Positions 1-8,066 of a stretch of DNA of 19,462 bases are shown here, one piece after another. The translations under genes and the position numbers were made by a program. The stretch is from contig CAKAPG010000015.1 of NCBI GenBank assembly GCA_916715765.1, positions 1 through 19,462 of the forward strand. The letters run 5' to 3'. The DNA comes from an uncultured Atopobium sp. Lineage in GTDB: Bacteria > Actinomycetota > Coriobacteriia > Coriobacteriales > Atopobiaceae. The notes beneath the pieces were generated by a model that had not been told where the DNA came from, ran no database searches, and was given only the letters and a program-made list of their open reading frames with translations. How positions within the stretch are numbered: position 1 is the first letter of the stretch; each line of letters begins with the position of its first letter.

Positions 1-1990
1 CACGGCTCAACTGCATGAGGCAGAGTCTCAGGTAGCTCAGGCGCGTCAGGATTTGGCAGAGGCAAGGCTTGCTACTGCAGATCAGCTGTCTGCAGCTCAG
101 GATAAACTTGCCGCGTCGCTTAGCCGCCTGAACGCAGGACAAACGGCTCTCCAAAACGCAGAGGCTCAGACTAACGAGGGAAGGCAGAGCCTTGAGGAGC
201 AACGCGCTGAGGTTGAAAAGCAGCTTGCTGATGGCCAGGCAAAAATTGACGAGGCTCAAAAGAAAATTGACGAGCTCAAAGAGCCCGATGTGTATGTACT
301 TGATCGCACAAAAGAGATTGGCGTTGCAGCGTATCAAGCAGACTCTGAGCGTATCAACGATATTGCCAATGTGTTCCCGTTGATGTTCTTCTTGGTGGCT
401 GCTTTGGTGTCACTTACCAGTATGACGCGCATGGTATCTGAAGAGCGCACGCTCATTGGCGTTCATAAGGCGCTTGGCTATTCAACTGTTCAGATTGCAG
501 CAAAGTACCTGCTCTATGCCTTGCTTGCTTCGCTTTTAGGTGCTGTTATTGGCATAGCATGTTTAAGTCAAGTGTTGCCAGGCGTTATTATCTCTGCATA
601 CGGGTCAATTTATACCATCCCAAATGGGGGAGCTCCTTATTCTATTCAGCTTGACAGTGCACTACTCTCTGGACTTTCCGGTATAGGCATCACGCTTCTT
701 TCAACCATGGCTGCCGTTTTATCCTCATTGAAAGAAGAGCCATCTAGCCTTATGCTTCCAAAAGCTCCAAAAGCGGGCTCAAAGATTTTGCTTGAGCGCG
801 TTGAGCCTCTATGGTCCAGATTGTCTTTCTCGTGGAAAGTTACCATCAGAAACCTTGTCCGCTATAAGCGACGCTTGATTATGACGCTGGTAGGAATTGC
901 CGGATGTACTGCGCTTTTATTGGTGGCTTTTGGTCTTAGAGATTCCATTAGCGACATCATTGATAACCAATGGCCAGCTATCTCACATTATGACTACATA
1001 GTGGGAATGACTTCTGATGTTTCTGAGGAAGAAGCAGATCAGATTAATGCAGAGCTTAATCAGGTGGGCGCAACAAATATCCGCCGCATAACCAGAGAAA
1101 ACGTTCTTCTTGAGTCTTCTACACAAAAGGCAGGCTCACTGACAAGAACAACTATTATGACCAGCAATTCTCTTCAAGACCTCACGGGCTTAGCTACCCT
1201 GCGCAATCGTCTTTCTGGTCAAGCAATAGAGCTTGGAGAAGATTCGGTTGTAATTACAGAAAAGCTTGCAAAACGACTTGGGGTAGGCGTGGGAGATACC
1301 ATTCAGATCTATGCTCAAGACAGAATCGGAAACGCTTCTGGCGAGCCAAGTACGCTTACTGTTACAGGAGTTACCGAGAATTACGTTGGGTCGTATCTGT
1401 ATCTGGGACCTTCAGCATGGCATTCTCTAGGTATTCAAGATCAAGCAGCGGACGGCTGGTATGCAACGCTTCCCGAAGATCAGGCAACGAGAGATGCATT
1501 TGGAGAAAAGCTTATTAACCAGACAGGAGTTGCAACTGTTGATGACGTTAATGAAGCTATCCGCACATATAGAGAATCGCTTGCCGTAGTTAACCGTGTT
1601 GTAGCTATTCTTATTGTGGCTGCAGCTCTGCTGGCATTTATCGTCTTGTATAACCTCACCAATATCAATATTGAAGAGCGCATTAGAGAAATAGCAAGCC
1701 TCAAAGTACTTGGATTTACGCGCCACGAGGTTGATGCCTATGTCTTTAGAGAAATTGCATTACTTGCTGTCTTTGGAGCGCTCTTTGGACTTGTTCTAGG
1801 AACGTATCTTGAGGGATTTGTAGTTCAAACTGCTGAGATTGATCTTGTTATGTTTGGTCGTGCTATCCATGCACCAAGTTATTGGTTTGCCTTTGGACTC
1901 ACGCTTGTTTTCTCGCTTTTAGTGTATGTTGCCATGCGGCCAAAACTTAAAAATATTGATATGGTGGAGAGCTTGAAGAGCGTTGAGTAG
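1..1990 (+). CDS. FtsX-family ABC transporter permease (5' partial)
   Basis: The frame is open from base 2, so the true start lies to the left of the window; the first in-window start-like codon (TTG at 53) sits inside a coiled coil and is not a start. The visible 663 codons begin with a Gln/Ala/Glu-rich coiled coil (to about base 290), then an FtsX-like block of membrane helices (about 370-745). A further helix follows near 870-945, then an extracytoplasmic MacB-like domain (about 960-1570). Two to three final helices (about 1590-1950) end in a short basic/acidic tail. This is the architecture of long FtsX/MacB-type permeases with two FtsX modules, which work with a separate ATPase to move lipids, peptides or lipoproteins or to act on the cell wall. 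The ATPase is presumably upstream and outside the window. The substrate cannot be told from the sequence. Family assignment is confident; function is not. Confidence 0.85.
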   Translation, partial: TAQLHEAESQVAQARQDLAEARLATADQLSAAQDKLAASLSRLNAGQTALQNAEAQTNEGRQSLEEQRAEVEKQLADGQAKIDEAQKKIDELKEPDVYVLDRTKEIGVAAYQADSERINDIANVFPLMFFLVAALVSLTSMTRMVSEERTLIGVHKALGYSTVQIAAKYLLYALLASLLGAVIGIACLSQVLPGVIISAYGSIYTIPNGGAPYSIQLDSALLSGLSGIGITLLSTMAAVLSSLKEEPSSLMLPKAPKAGSKILLERVEPLWSRLSFSWKVTIRNLVRYKRRLIMTLVGIAGCTALLLVAFGLRDSISDIIDNQWPAISHYDYIVGMTSDVSEEEADQINAELNQVGATNIRRITRENVLLESSTQKAGSLTRTTIMTSNSLQDLTGLATLRNRLSGQAIELGEDSVVITEKLAKRLGVGVGDTIQIYAQDRIGNASGEPSTLTVTGVTENYVGSYLYLGPSAWHSLGIQDQAADGWYATLPEDQATRDAFGEKLINQTGVATVDDVNEAIRTYRESLAVVNRVVAILIVAAALLAFIVLYNLTNINIEERIREIASLKVLGFTRHEVDAYVFREIALLAVFGALFGLVLGTYLEGFVVQTAEIDLVMFGRAIHAPSYWFAFGLTLVFSLLVYVAMRPKLKNIDMVESLKSVE

Positions 1991-1997
1991 ACATCTT

Positions 1998-2027
1998 TTG
2001 CACGCCCAAGGAAGGCACATTTTAGAT
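1998..2027 (+). promoter_or_regulatory. Weak candidate promoter for the glycosyltransferase
   Basis: TTGCAC (1998-2003) is followed after 18 bases by TTAGAT (2022-2027). Both elements match the consensus only partly. No terminator is visible between the permease stop at 1990 and the next gene, so read-through from the permease is equally possible. Confidence 0.25.
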
Positions 2028-2070
2028 AAGATAGAAGATAGTCGAGATTGCTTATTTATAAGGAGTTGGT

Positions 2071-5000
2071 ATGCCTAAGGTTTCTTTTGTAATTCCTGCA
2101 TACAACATCGAATCGTACATTGGGCGTTGTATTCAAAGCGTAAAGAATCAGACGTTTGGTGATTTTGAAGCAATTATTGTTGATGACGCCTCAACAGATT
2201 CCACTCCAGAGAAAATTGTTACGGCAGTAGGGGATGACAAAAGGTTCAAAGTTGTTACTCATGCAACTAACCAGGGACTTCATCTTGCACGTAAAACTGC
2301 TGCAGCTCATACAAAAGGCGAGTGGGTCTTTTGCCTAGACGGTGATGATGAGGTTACTCCTGATTTTCTTGAGCAGGTAGTTGCTCGTATTGATCAGAAC
2401 CCTGTTGATATTCTCCACCTTGGCATTACCGTTATTCCAGAAAATGGTGTTGACCCAGCTGATGCAAAGTCTTTTGAAAGCTACATTAACCAGCAATCAG
2501 ACTTTACTCAAGGCGATGATATCCTACGCATTATTTATGATGAGGGCTATGGGCAGAAGCTTGACTGGCGCGCTACGCAACGCTTGTATCGCGGAGAGCT
2601 TTTCCGTTCTGCCTTTGCAGAGATGACTTCGGAGCGCCTGGTAAGAGCAGAAGATGCCTATGAGGTATTTATCCTGGCAGATAAGGCTCAGACTGCCGAT
2701 GGTTTTGAGTCTTGTAGAGGCTTTTTGTACCACTATGGCATCGGAGTAACTGGTGCTTCTCGTATTTCTTTAGATAAGTTCGGAGAGTTCTGCTATCAGT
2801 TCTTAGACAACATTGATCAAGTAGAACTTTATATTGGCAAGACAGATACTATTGCTCATCTCAATTCGTTTAGGGGTATGAAGCATAGATTGCTGGAGCT
2901 TTTGAGTGCTGAGTGGAGATTCCGTCTTGCTCCTGAAGATCAAGAGGCTGCTCTTGAGCCGTTTGCCATCCTCTTTGGACCATCAGTAGCAGCTCGAGAG
3001 CTCTATCGCTTTGTAAGGGATATCGCGTACGAGGCCATTGCTACTGATACAGAGCTTCCAGAAGACAGTGATGCCTATCGCTACAGGACGTATGCAAAGA
3101 AATATGCTGCTCTCATGCATCAGGATGAGGGACTGTCGTTTGACAGGGCAGTTCGCATGAAACAGATTGCCGATGAGCACATGGAATATCTAGAAAGAAA
3201 GCACATGGTAAAGATGTTTGAGCAGCAGCCTATTCGCATTCTTATCACTTCTCATAAAGATGTTGATGTTCCCGCAAGCAACTACCTTCAGCCTATTCAG
3301 GTGGGACCAGGTCAGAAGAGTAATCGCTTTACGTATATGCTCCACGACGATGAGGGCGATACCATTACCGAGAAAAACCCAATGTACTGTGAGATGACTA
3401 CACAGTATTGGGCATGGAAGAACATCGCCAATGCTCGCTATGTTGGCTTTGGCCATTATCGTCGCTACTTCAACTTTACCGATACGGTTTATCCAGAAAA
3501 TCCGTTTGGTGAGGTTATGGATGACTTCATTGATGAAGATGCCATTAAGAAATATGGTCTTGATGACCAGACTATTGCTCAGTGTATTGAAGGCTATGAC
3601 CTTATTACCACGGGAGTAAAGGATATTCGCAAATTCCCTGGAAGCGCTAACACACCTCTTGAGCAGTACCATGCTGCTCCACTGCTTCATCCAAAGGATA
3701 TGGATACCATGGCTGCGCTCATTATTGAGCGTCACCCAGAGTATGCAGAGGATGTAAACGCTTTTCTCAACGGCCATCAGCAGTGCTTCTGTAACATGTA
3801 CATCATGCGTAAAGAGCTCTTTGACCGCTATGCTGCATGGGTGTTCCCACTTGTTGACGAGTGGACTGCTCGTACTGATATGTCTACGTACAGCAAAGAG
3901 GCCCTAAGAACTCCAGGTCATCTGACTGAGCGTCTCTTTAATATCTGGCGTATGCATATGCTGCGTACAGAGGGCAAAAACTGGAAGGTAAAAGAGCTTC
4001 AGTGCATTCACTTTACCAATCCAGAGCCTCGTCAGAAGTTCATTCCTCTCTTTGAAGAGAAGCCTGAGATTGCAAGCCAGAACGTTGTTCCTGTTGTCTT
4101 TGCAGCAGATAATAACTACGTTCCAATTCTTACCTGCGCTATGGGTTCAATGCTTGAAAACGCCGACCCTAACCGCTTCTACGATGTAGTTGTCCTTAAC
4201 ACCAATATTGGCAGCTCAAAGCAGGAGATGGTTAAGAAGTACTTCTCGCGCTATAAGAATGCTCGTATTACGTTCTATAACGTGTGGCGTATGGTTAAAG
4301 ACTACAAGCTAGACACTAATAATGCGCACATTAGTGTGGAGACATACTTCCGTTTCTTGGCTCAAGACATTCTTTCTGGTTACGATAAGGTTGTCTATCT
4401 AGACTCTGACCTTGTGGTCAATGGTAATGTTGCTGAACTTTATGATGTAAGAATGGGCAGCAATCTTATTGCTGCAACGCTTGATATTGATTATCTGGCA
4501 AACCTTAACATCCGCGGCGGAGATCGCATGAAGTACAGCCTTGATGTGCTTAACCTCAAGAATCCTTATGCGTACTTCCAGGCGGGAGTTATGGTCTTTA
4601 ATACCGCTGAACTGCGTCGCTATCATACTGTTCCAGAATGGTTGCGCATTGCATCCAATCCAATCTTTATCTACAACGATCAAGATATTCTGAACAGCGA
4701 GTGCCAGGGTCGCGTTGTCTATCTCCCTGCTGACTGGAACGTGACACACAACATTTTTGGACGTGCCGAGAAACTCTATCCAATGGCACCAAATAGCGTC
4801 TTTGATGACTATCAGGCAGCACGTCGTGCCCCAAAGATTGTTCACTTTGCTGGTGCTATTAAGCCTTGGCAGAACGCTAGCTGCGACATGGCGTCCTATT
4901 TCTGGAAGTACGCGCGCAACACTCCGTTCTACGAGGTTATTATTCAGGACATGGTGCCAGGCGCTAGAAATGACGCCGATGTCACAGAGTTCCACGAGCG

Positions 5001-5115
5001 TGCGCTTTCTGATGCAAGCCCTCTGCGCAAGATTATTGACCCAATTGCACCATATGGCAGCGCAAGGCGAGAAGCCCTTAAGGCCCTTGGTAGAACCTTA
5101 AGAGGACGCAAATAA
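2071..5115 (+). CDS. Three-module glycosyltransferase (GT2 - DUF4422 - GT8)
   Basis: A 1014-residue protein with no signal peptide or obvious membrane helix. Residues 1 to about 230 are a family 2 glycosyltransferase: an SFVIPAYN start, VDDAS at 37-41 and the DGDD nucleotide/metal motif at 90-93. Residues about 388-665 resemble DUF4422, a domain found in capsule/exopolysaccharide transferases, with ITSHKD near the start and GFGHYRRY in the middle. Residues about 671-1000 are a family 8 (galactosyl/glucosyl) transferase with the DSD metal motif at 778-780 and the HFAGAIKPW motif at 925-933. It probably builds a surface polysaccharide or glycosylates a surface protein in the cytoplasm, using up to three sugar-transfer modules in one chain. 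The ATG start has AGGAG at 2061-2065, five bases upstream. The neighbours are not other polysaccharide genes, so the acceptor is unknown. Confidence 0.9.
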   Translation: MPKVSFVIPAYNIESYIGRCIQSVKNQTFGDFEAIIVDDASTDSTPEKIVTAVGDDKRFKVVTHATNQGLHLARKTAAAHTKGEWVFCLDGDDEVTPDFLEQVVARIDQNPVDILHLGITVIPENGVDPADAKSFESYINQQSDFTQGDDILRIIYDEGYGQKLDWRATQRLYRGELFRSAFAEMTSERLVRAEDAYEVFILADKAQTADGFESCRGFLYHYGIGVTGASRISLDKFGEFCYQFLDNIDQVELYIGKTDTIAHLNSFRGMKHRLLELLSAEWRFRLAPEDQEAALEPFAILFGPSVAARELYRFVRDIAYEAIATDTELPEDSDAYRYRTYAKKYAALMHQDEGLSFDRAVRMKQIADEHMEYLERKHMVKMFEQQPIRILITSHKDVDVPASNYLQPIQVGPGQKSNRFTYMLHDDEGDTITEKNPMYCEMTTQYWAWKNIANARYVGFGHYRRYFNFTDTVYPENPFGEVMDDFIDEDAIKKYGLDDQTIAQCIEGYDLITTGVKDIRKFPGSANTPLEQYHAAPLLHPKDMDTMAALIIERHPEYAEDVNAFLNGHQQCFCNMYIMRKELFDRYAAWVFPLVDEWTARTDMSTYSKEALRTPGHLTERLFNIWRMHMLRTEGKNWKVKELQCIHFTNPEPRQKFIPLFEEKPEIASQNVVPVVFAADNNYVPILTCAMGSMLENADPNRFYDVVVLNTNIGSSKQEMVKKYFSRYKNARITFYNVWRMVKDYKLDTNNAHISVETYFRFLAQDILSGYDKVVYLDSDLVVNGNVAELYDVRMGSNLIAATLDIDYLANLNIRGGDRMKYSLDVLNLKNPYAYFQAGVMVFNTAELRRYHTVPEWLRIASNPIFIYNDQDILNSECQGRVVYLPADWNVTHNIFGRAEKLYPMAPNSVFDDYQAARRAPKIVHFAGAIKPWQNASCDMASYFWKYARNTPFYEVIIQDMVPGARNDADVTEFHERALSDASPLRKIIDPIAPYGSARREALKALGRTLRGRK

Positions 5116-5122
5116 ATACCTG

Positions 5123-5154
5123 GTAGGTGCAAGATTTCTTGCACCTACGTTTTT
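5123..5154 (+). terminator. Perfect 12-bp hairpin with T run, in front of ligA
   Basis: GTAGGTGCAAGA (5123-5134) pairs perfectly with TCTTGCACCTAC (5137-5148) and is followed by GTTTTT. By structure this is an intrinsic terminator for the glycosyltransferase gene. It lies only 21 bases before the ligA start codon, so it may also act as a leader hairpin of ligA. Confidence 0.85.
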
Positions 5155-5169
5155 ATGTTTGGAGTTGTA

Positions 5170-7287
5170 ATGGCAGCACTTTCGCCAAAAGATATCGCTC
5201 GTGCAGCAGAGCTCAATAGAATCTTGAATCATGCAGCATATGCCTACTATGCCCTTGATAATCCAGAGCTTACTGACGCTGAGTTTGACCGCCTTCTTAT
5301 TGAGCTTCAGCAGCTTGAGGCAGCATATCCAGAGCTTGTAACTGAGGATAGCTATACCCAGCGCGTAGGTGGATACGTTTCTGAGCAGTTTGAGCCTGTC
5401 CAGCATGCCGCCCGTATGTATTCCATGGATGATGCCATGAACCTAGAAGAGCTAGATGCATGGCTTTCCAGAACTGATGAGGCTCTTGGTGCGTCACCTA
5501 CAAACCCTGTGGCATATACCTGCGAGCTTAAGATTGACGGCTTAGGTGTTGCACTCACGTATCGTGACGGTCAGTTTGTACGTGCTGCTACACGAGGTGA
5601 CGGAAGCACGGGAGAAAACGTTACAGCAAACGTTTTGACTATCTCTGACGTCCCACGAGAGCTGGCACTTGCTGGTCTTGAGCAGGTTGAAAATAGGGGT
5701 CTTAACCAGAGCATTGAGGTGCGCGGTGAGGTCTATATGCCAAAGCATTCCTTTATTCGTTTGAATGAAGATGCGGATGCTGCTGGTAAACAGCCTTTTG
5801 CTAACCCCAGAAATGCAGCCGCTGGATCTTTGCGTCAGAAGGACCCAAAGATTACCGCTCATCGAGACCTTGAGACCTTTATCTATGCGGTAGCTGATGA
5901 AGGGCCGCTTGATGTTCACAGCCAGTGGGAGTTCTTGAACTGGCTTCGTAGCTGCGGCTTTAATGTTAATCTTCATGCCCGTCGTTGCCTGAGTGCTCAG
6001 GAGGTTCACGATTTCTGTGCGCAAGCTCTTGAGCAGCGAGGAGACCTTAACTACGACATTGATGGCGTGGTGGTAAAGGTTGACTCTTTTGCTAGCCAGG
6101 AAGCTCTAGGATTTACTTCTCGCGCTCCTCGTTGGGCTATTGCATTTAAGTTCCCACCAGAGGAAAAGCAGACCGTTTTGCGAGAAATTCGTATTCAGGT
6201 TGGTCGTACAGGCGTACTCACACCTGTTGCTGAGTTTGATCCCGTCACTGTTGCGGGTTCTACCATTGCGCGCGCAACCCTCCACAACCTTGACGAGATT
6301 CGTCGTAAAAACGTGCGCGCGGGTGACACCATCATTGTCCACAAGGCAGGAGATGTTATTCCAGAGGTCGTTGGACCAGTTTTGAGTCTTCGACCTGCAG
6401 ATGCTGTTGAGTTCCAGATGCCAACTACCTGTCCAAGTTGTGGCAGCCCTGTTATTCAGGAAGAAGGAGAAGTGGCTTTCCGCTGCGTTTCTATTGATTG
6501 CCCTGCTCAGGCAGTTGAACGCCTGATTCACTGGGGTAGCCGTAAGGCTATGGACATTGACGGCCTTGGTGACGAGCTTATTAACCGCATGGTTGAAGAA
6601 GGCGTCCTCTCTGACGTTGCTGATTTCTACGACAAACTCACTGAAGAAACGCTGGCAAACATGCCTACAGGTCGTGTCTACGATACTGATACTGCAGATC
6701 ACCTTTCTGGCGACAGCATTCCTGTGGGTCACACAATTGCCAAGAAGGTTATGGCAAAGGTTGAGGAATCAAAGACGCGTGGTCTTGGACGCGTGCTCTT
6801 TGGTATTGGCATGAGGCACGTTGGCGCTAACGTCGCAGAGCTACTTGCTCAGGAGTTTGGCTCTATCCAGGCTCTTGCTACAGCACCTGTCGAGAAGATC
6901 GCTGAAATCCCAGGTATTGGCCCCAAGATTGCAGAATCTGTACACGAGTTCTTCTCGATACCAGAAAATGTTGCCGTTATTGAGCGCCTCCGTCAGGCAG
7001 GCGTAGTGCTTGAGGAAGAGAAGTCAGAAAACGAGCTTCCTCAGACGCTTGCTGGACTTACGTTTGTTTTAACGGGAACTCTTGAGCACTTCACACGCGA
7101 TGAGGCTGGCGCTCAGCTTAAAGCTATGGGAGCAAAGGTTTCCGGCTCTGTATCCAAAAAGACAAGCTTCGTAGTAGCAGGAGAAGCCGCGGGATCAAAG
7201 CTTACTAAGGCTGAGAGCTTGGGTGTTCCCGTACTTGATGAGGCCGCGCTCCAGCAAATTCTTGAAACAGGTCAGGCACCTGCATAA
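5170..7287 (+). CDS. ligA: NAD-dependent DNA ligase LigA
   Basis: Seals nicks in replication and repair using NAD+. I place the start at ATG 5170 (705 residues), because TTTGGAG at 5158-5164 gives a ribosome site five bases upstream. An in-frame ATG at 5155 lies in the T run of the preceding hairpin and has no ribosome site. The order is: domain Ia with YAYYALDNPELTDAEFD; adenylation domain with the catalytic KIDG at 121-124; OB fold; a four-cysteine zinc finger (C421, C424, C439, C444); helix-hairpin-helix repeats including EIPGIGPKIAES; and a C-terminal BRCT domain (TFVLTGTLE onward). All expected parts are present, and the length is slightly above the family's usual 660-700. The window shows no clear promoter between the preceding hairpin and this start. 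Confidence 0.97.
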   Translation: MAALSPKDIARAAELNRILNHAAYAYYALDNPELTDAEFDRLLIELQQLEAAYPELVTEDSYTQRVGGYVSEQFEPVQHAARMYSMDDAMNLEELDAWLSRTDEALGASPTNPVAYTCELKIDGLGVALTYRDGQFVRAATRGDGSTGENVTANVLTISDVPRELALAGLEQVENRGLNQSIEVRGEVYMPKHSFIRLNEDADAAGKQPFANPRNAAAGSLRQKDPKITAHRDLETFIYAVADEGPLDVHSQWEFLNWLRSCGFNVNLHARRCLSAQEVHDFCAQALEQRGDLNYDIDGVVVKVDSFASQEALGFTSRAPRWAIAFKFPPEEKQTVLREIRIQVGRTGVLTPVAEFDPVTVAGSTIARATLHNLDEIRRKNVRAGDTIIVHKAGDVIPEVVGPVLSLRPADAVEFQMPTTCPSCGSPVIQEEGEVAFRCVSIDCPAQAVERLIHWGSRKAMDIDGLGDELINRMVEEGVLSDVADFYDKLTEETLANMPTGRVYDTDTADHLSGDSIPVGHTIAKKVMAKVEESKTRGLGRVLFGIGMRHVGANVAELLAQEFGSIQALATAPVEKIAEIPGIGPKIAESVHEFFSIPENVAVIERLRQAGVVLEEEKSENELPQTLAGLTFVLTGTLEHFTRDEAGAQLKAMGAKVSGSVSKKTSFVVAGEAAGSKLTKAESLGVPVLDEAALQQILETGQAPA

Positions 7288-7317
7288 ATGTGCATGGTTA
7301 GTATCAAGGTGTTGATT

Positions 7318-7323
7318 TATAAT
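7318..7323 (+). promoter_or_regulatory. -10 element upstream of the small membrane protein
   Basis: A perfect TATAAT lies 35 bases before the ATG at 7358. The base run at the -35 position (TGGTTA, 7295-7300, spacer 17) is poor. Probably the promoter of the two-gene unit 7358-7929. Confidence 0.5.
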
Positions 7324-7357
7324 GCCTTGTTATCGTCAGTAAAAGGGAGGTAAACAG

Positions 7358-7540
7358 ATGAAACTACTAAATGGTAAGTATATTTCTCTTGGAATGATGT
7401 TTTTGATTTTAGCAATCATCCTGAGCGCAGCATCAAACGTTAATGACCTATTTATCGGTATGATTTATGGCGTTTCTCTAGGAATATTGATTTTAGGATT
7501 GCTTGTAACTCAAAAAAGATTGCCTTTATGTAATCTATAA
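7358..7540 (+). CDS. Small two-helix membrane protein
   Basis: A 60-residue protein of unknown function. A strong ribosome site (GGGAGG, 7345-7350) lies seven bases before the ATG, and a TATAAT sits further upstream, so this is a real gene rather than a chance frame. Two hydrophobic segments (about residues 7-26 and 31-50) are separated by a short polar turn containing NVND. The tail is short and basic (TQKRLPLCNL) and ends close to one cysteine. It is a helical hairpin with both ends probably on the cytoplasmic side. It stops 20 bases before the ArsC/Spx-like gene and is probably co-transcribed with it. I do not recognise a named family. Confidence 0.7.
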   Translation: MKLLNGKYISLGMMFLILAIILSAASNVNDLFIGMIYGVSLGILILGLLVTQKRLPLCNL

Positions 7541-7560
7541 TTGATCCAAAGGGCACAGCC

Positions 7561-7929
7561 ATGGCAGATAAAAGTATTTTGGTTCTTTGCTATTCTCGCT
7601 GCACTACCTGTAAGAGAGCTCTTAAATGGCTTGATGAACATGGTGTTTCTTATACGCTGCGCGATATAAAAGAGGAGAATCCAACTGCAGAAGAGCTTGC
7701 TGAGTGGCACAAACTAAGCGGTCTCTCCATCAGGAAATTCTTCAATACTTCAGGCATGGTGTATCGCGATAATAACATCAAGGAGCAGCTTGATGCAGGT
7801 ATGAGCGATAGTGATGCCTATAAGTTGCTCGCCACTACAGGCATGCTGGTAAAGCGCCCCTTGGTGGTTGCAGGAAATACTATCTTGCTTGGGTTTAAAG
7901 AACCTGCGTGGGAAGAAGCACTTCTGTAA
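7561..7929 (+). CDS. ArsC/Spx-family thioredoxin-fold protein
   Basis: A 122-residue protein of the ArsC-like (arsenate reductase / Spx / YffB) family. The N-terminal strand ILVLCYSR leads into CTTC (C14-C17) at the head of the first helix, with another cysteine at C10. The conserved KRPLVV near residues 98-103 matches the C-terminal basic site of the family, followed by an ILLGF strand. Family members reduce arsenate with glutathione or thioredoxin, or bind RNA polymerase as Spx. This one has a CxxC pair like Spx, but the sequence does not settle the role. No arsB or arsR is nearby, which argues against a dedicated arsenic operon. AAAGGG at 7548-7553 serves as ribosome site. Confidence 0.88.
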   Translation: MADKSILVLCYSRCTTCKRALKWLDEHGVSYTLRDIKEENPTAEELAEWHKLSGLSIRKFFNTSGMVYRDNNIKEQLDAGMSDSDAYKLLATTGMLVKRPLVVAGNTILLGFKEPAWEEALL

Positions 7930-7971
7930 AACTAGCTTCTTCAGCATGCATCTTTATAGCGTGCGTTAGAT

Positions 7972-7980
7972 TGTGGATAA
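7972..7980 (-). promoter_or_regulatory. Isolated consensus DnaA box
   Basis: TGTGGATAA on the plus strand is the exact complement of the TTATCCACA DnaA box. It lies between two convergent genes, just before their shared terminator. I noticed no second box nearby, so it is not an origin. It could be a titration site or chance. Confidence 0.35.
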
Positions 7981-7987
7981 GCATTAG

Positions 7988-8023
7988 TAAAAAAGGCAGC
8001 TACTCAAGTAGTTGCCTTTTTTA
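7988..8023. terminator. Bidirectional intrinsic terminator
   Basis: An A-rich run and GGCAGCTACT pair with AGTAGTTGCC and a T run around a two-base loop. There is one G-T pair in a stem of about 16 bp. T runs follow on both strands, so it serves the ArsC/Spx-like gene from the left and the phospholipase-like gene from the right. Confidence 0.9.
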
Positions 8024-8066
8024 CTACGTATTTGAATATGCATCGCCTTTGGTGTTTTGCTGTAAG

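Noticed and set aside
3190..4995. Two minus-strand open frames of about 195 codons inside the glycosyltransferase
   Set aside because: Antisense to conserved DUF4422 and GT8 motifs, with implausible composition.
5155..5169. Upstream ATG for ligA at 5155
   Set aside because: It lies in the T run of the hairpin without a ribosome site; ATG 5170 has TTTGGAG at proper distance and gives the usual LigA N-terminus.
6106..6732. Minus-strand open frame of 208 codons inside ligA
   Set aside because: No ribosome site or family resemblance; the plus strand carries the ligase OB fold and zinc finger here.
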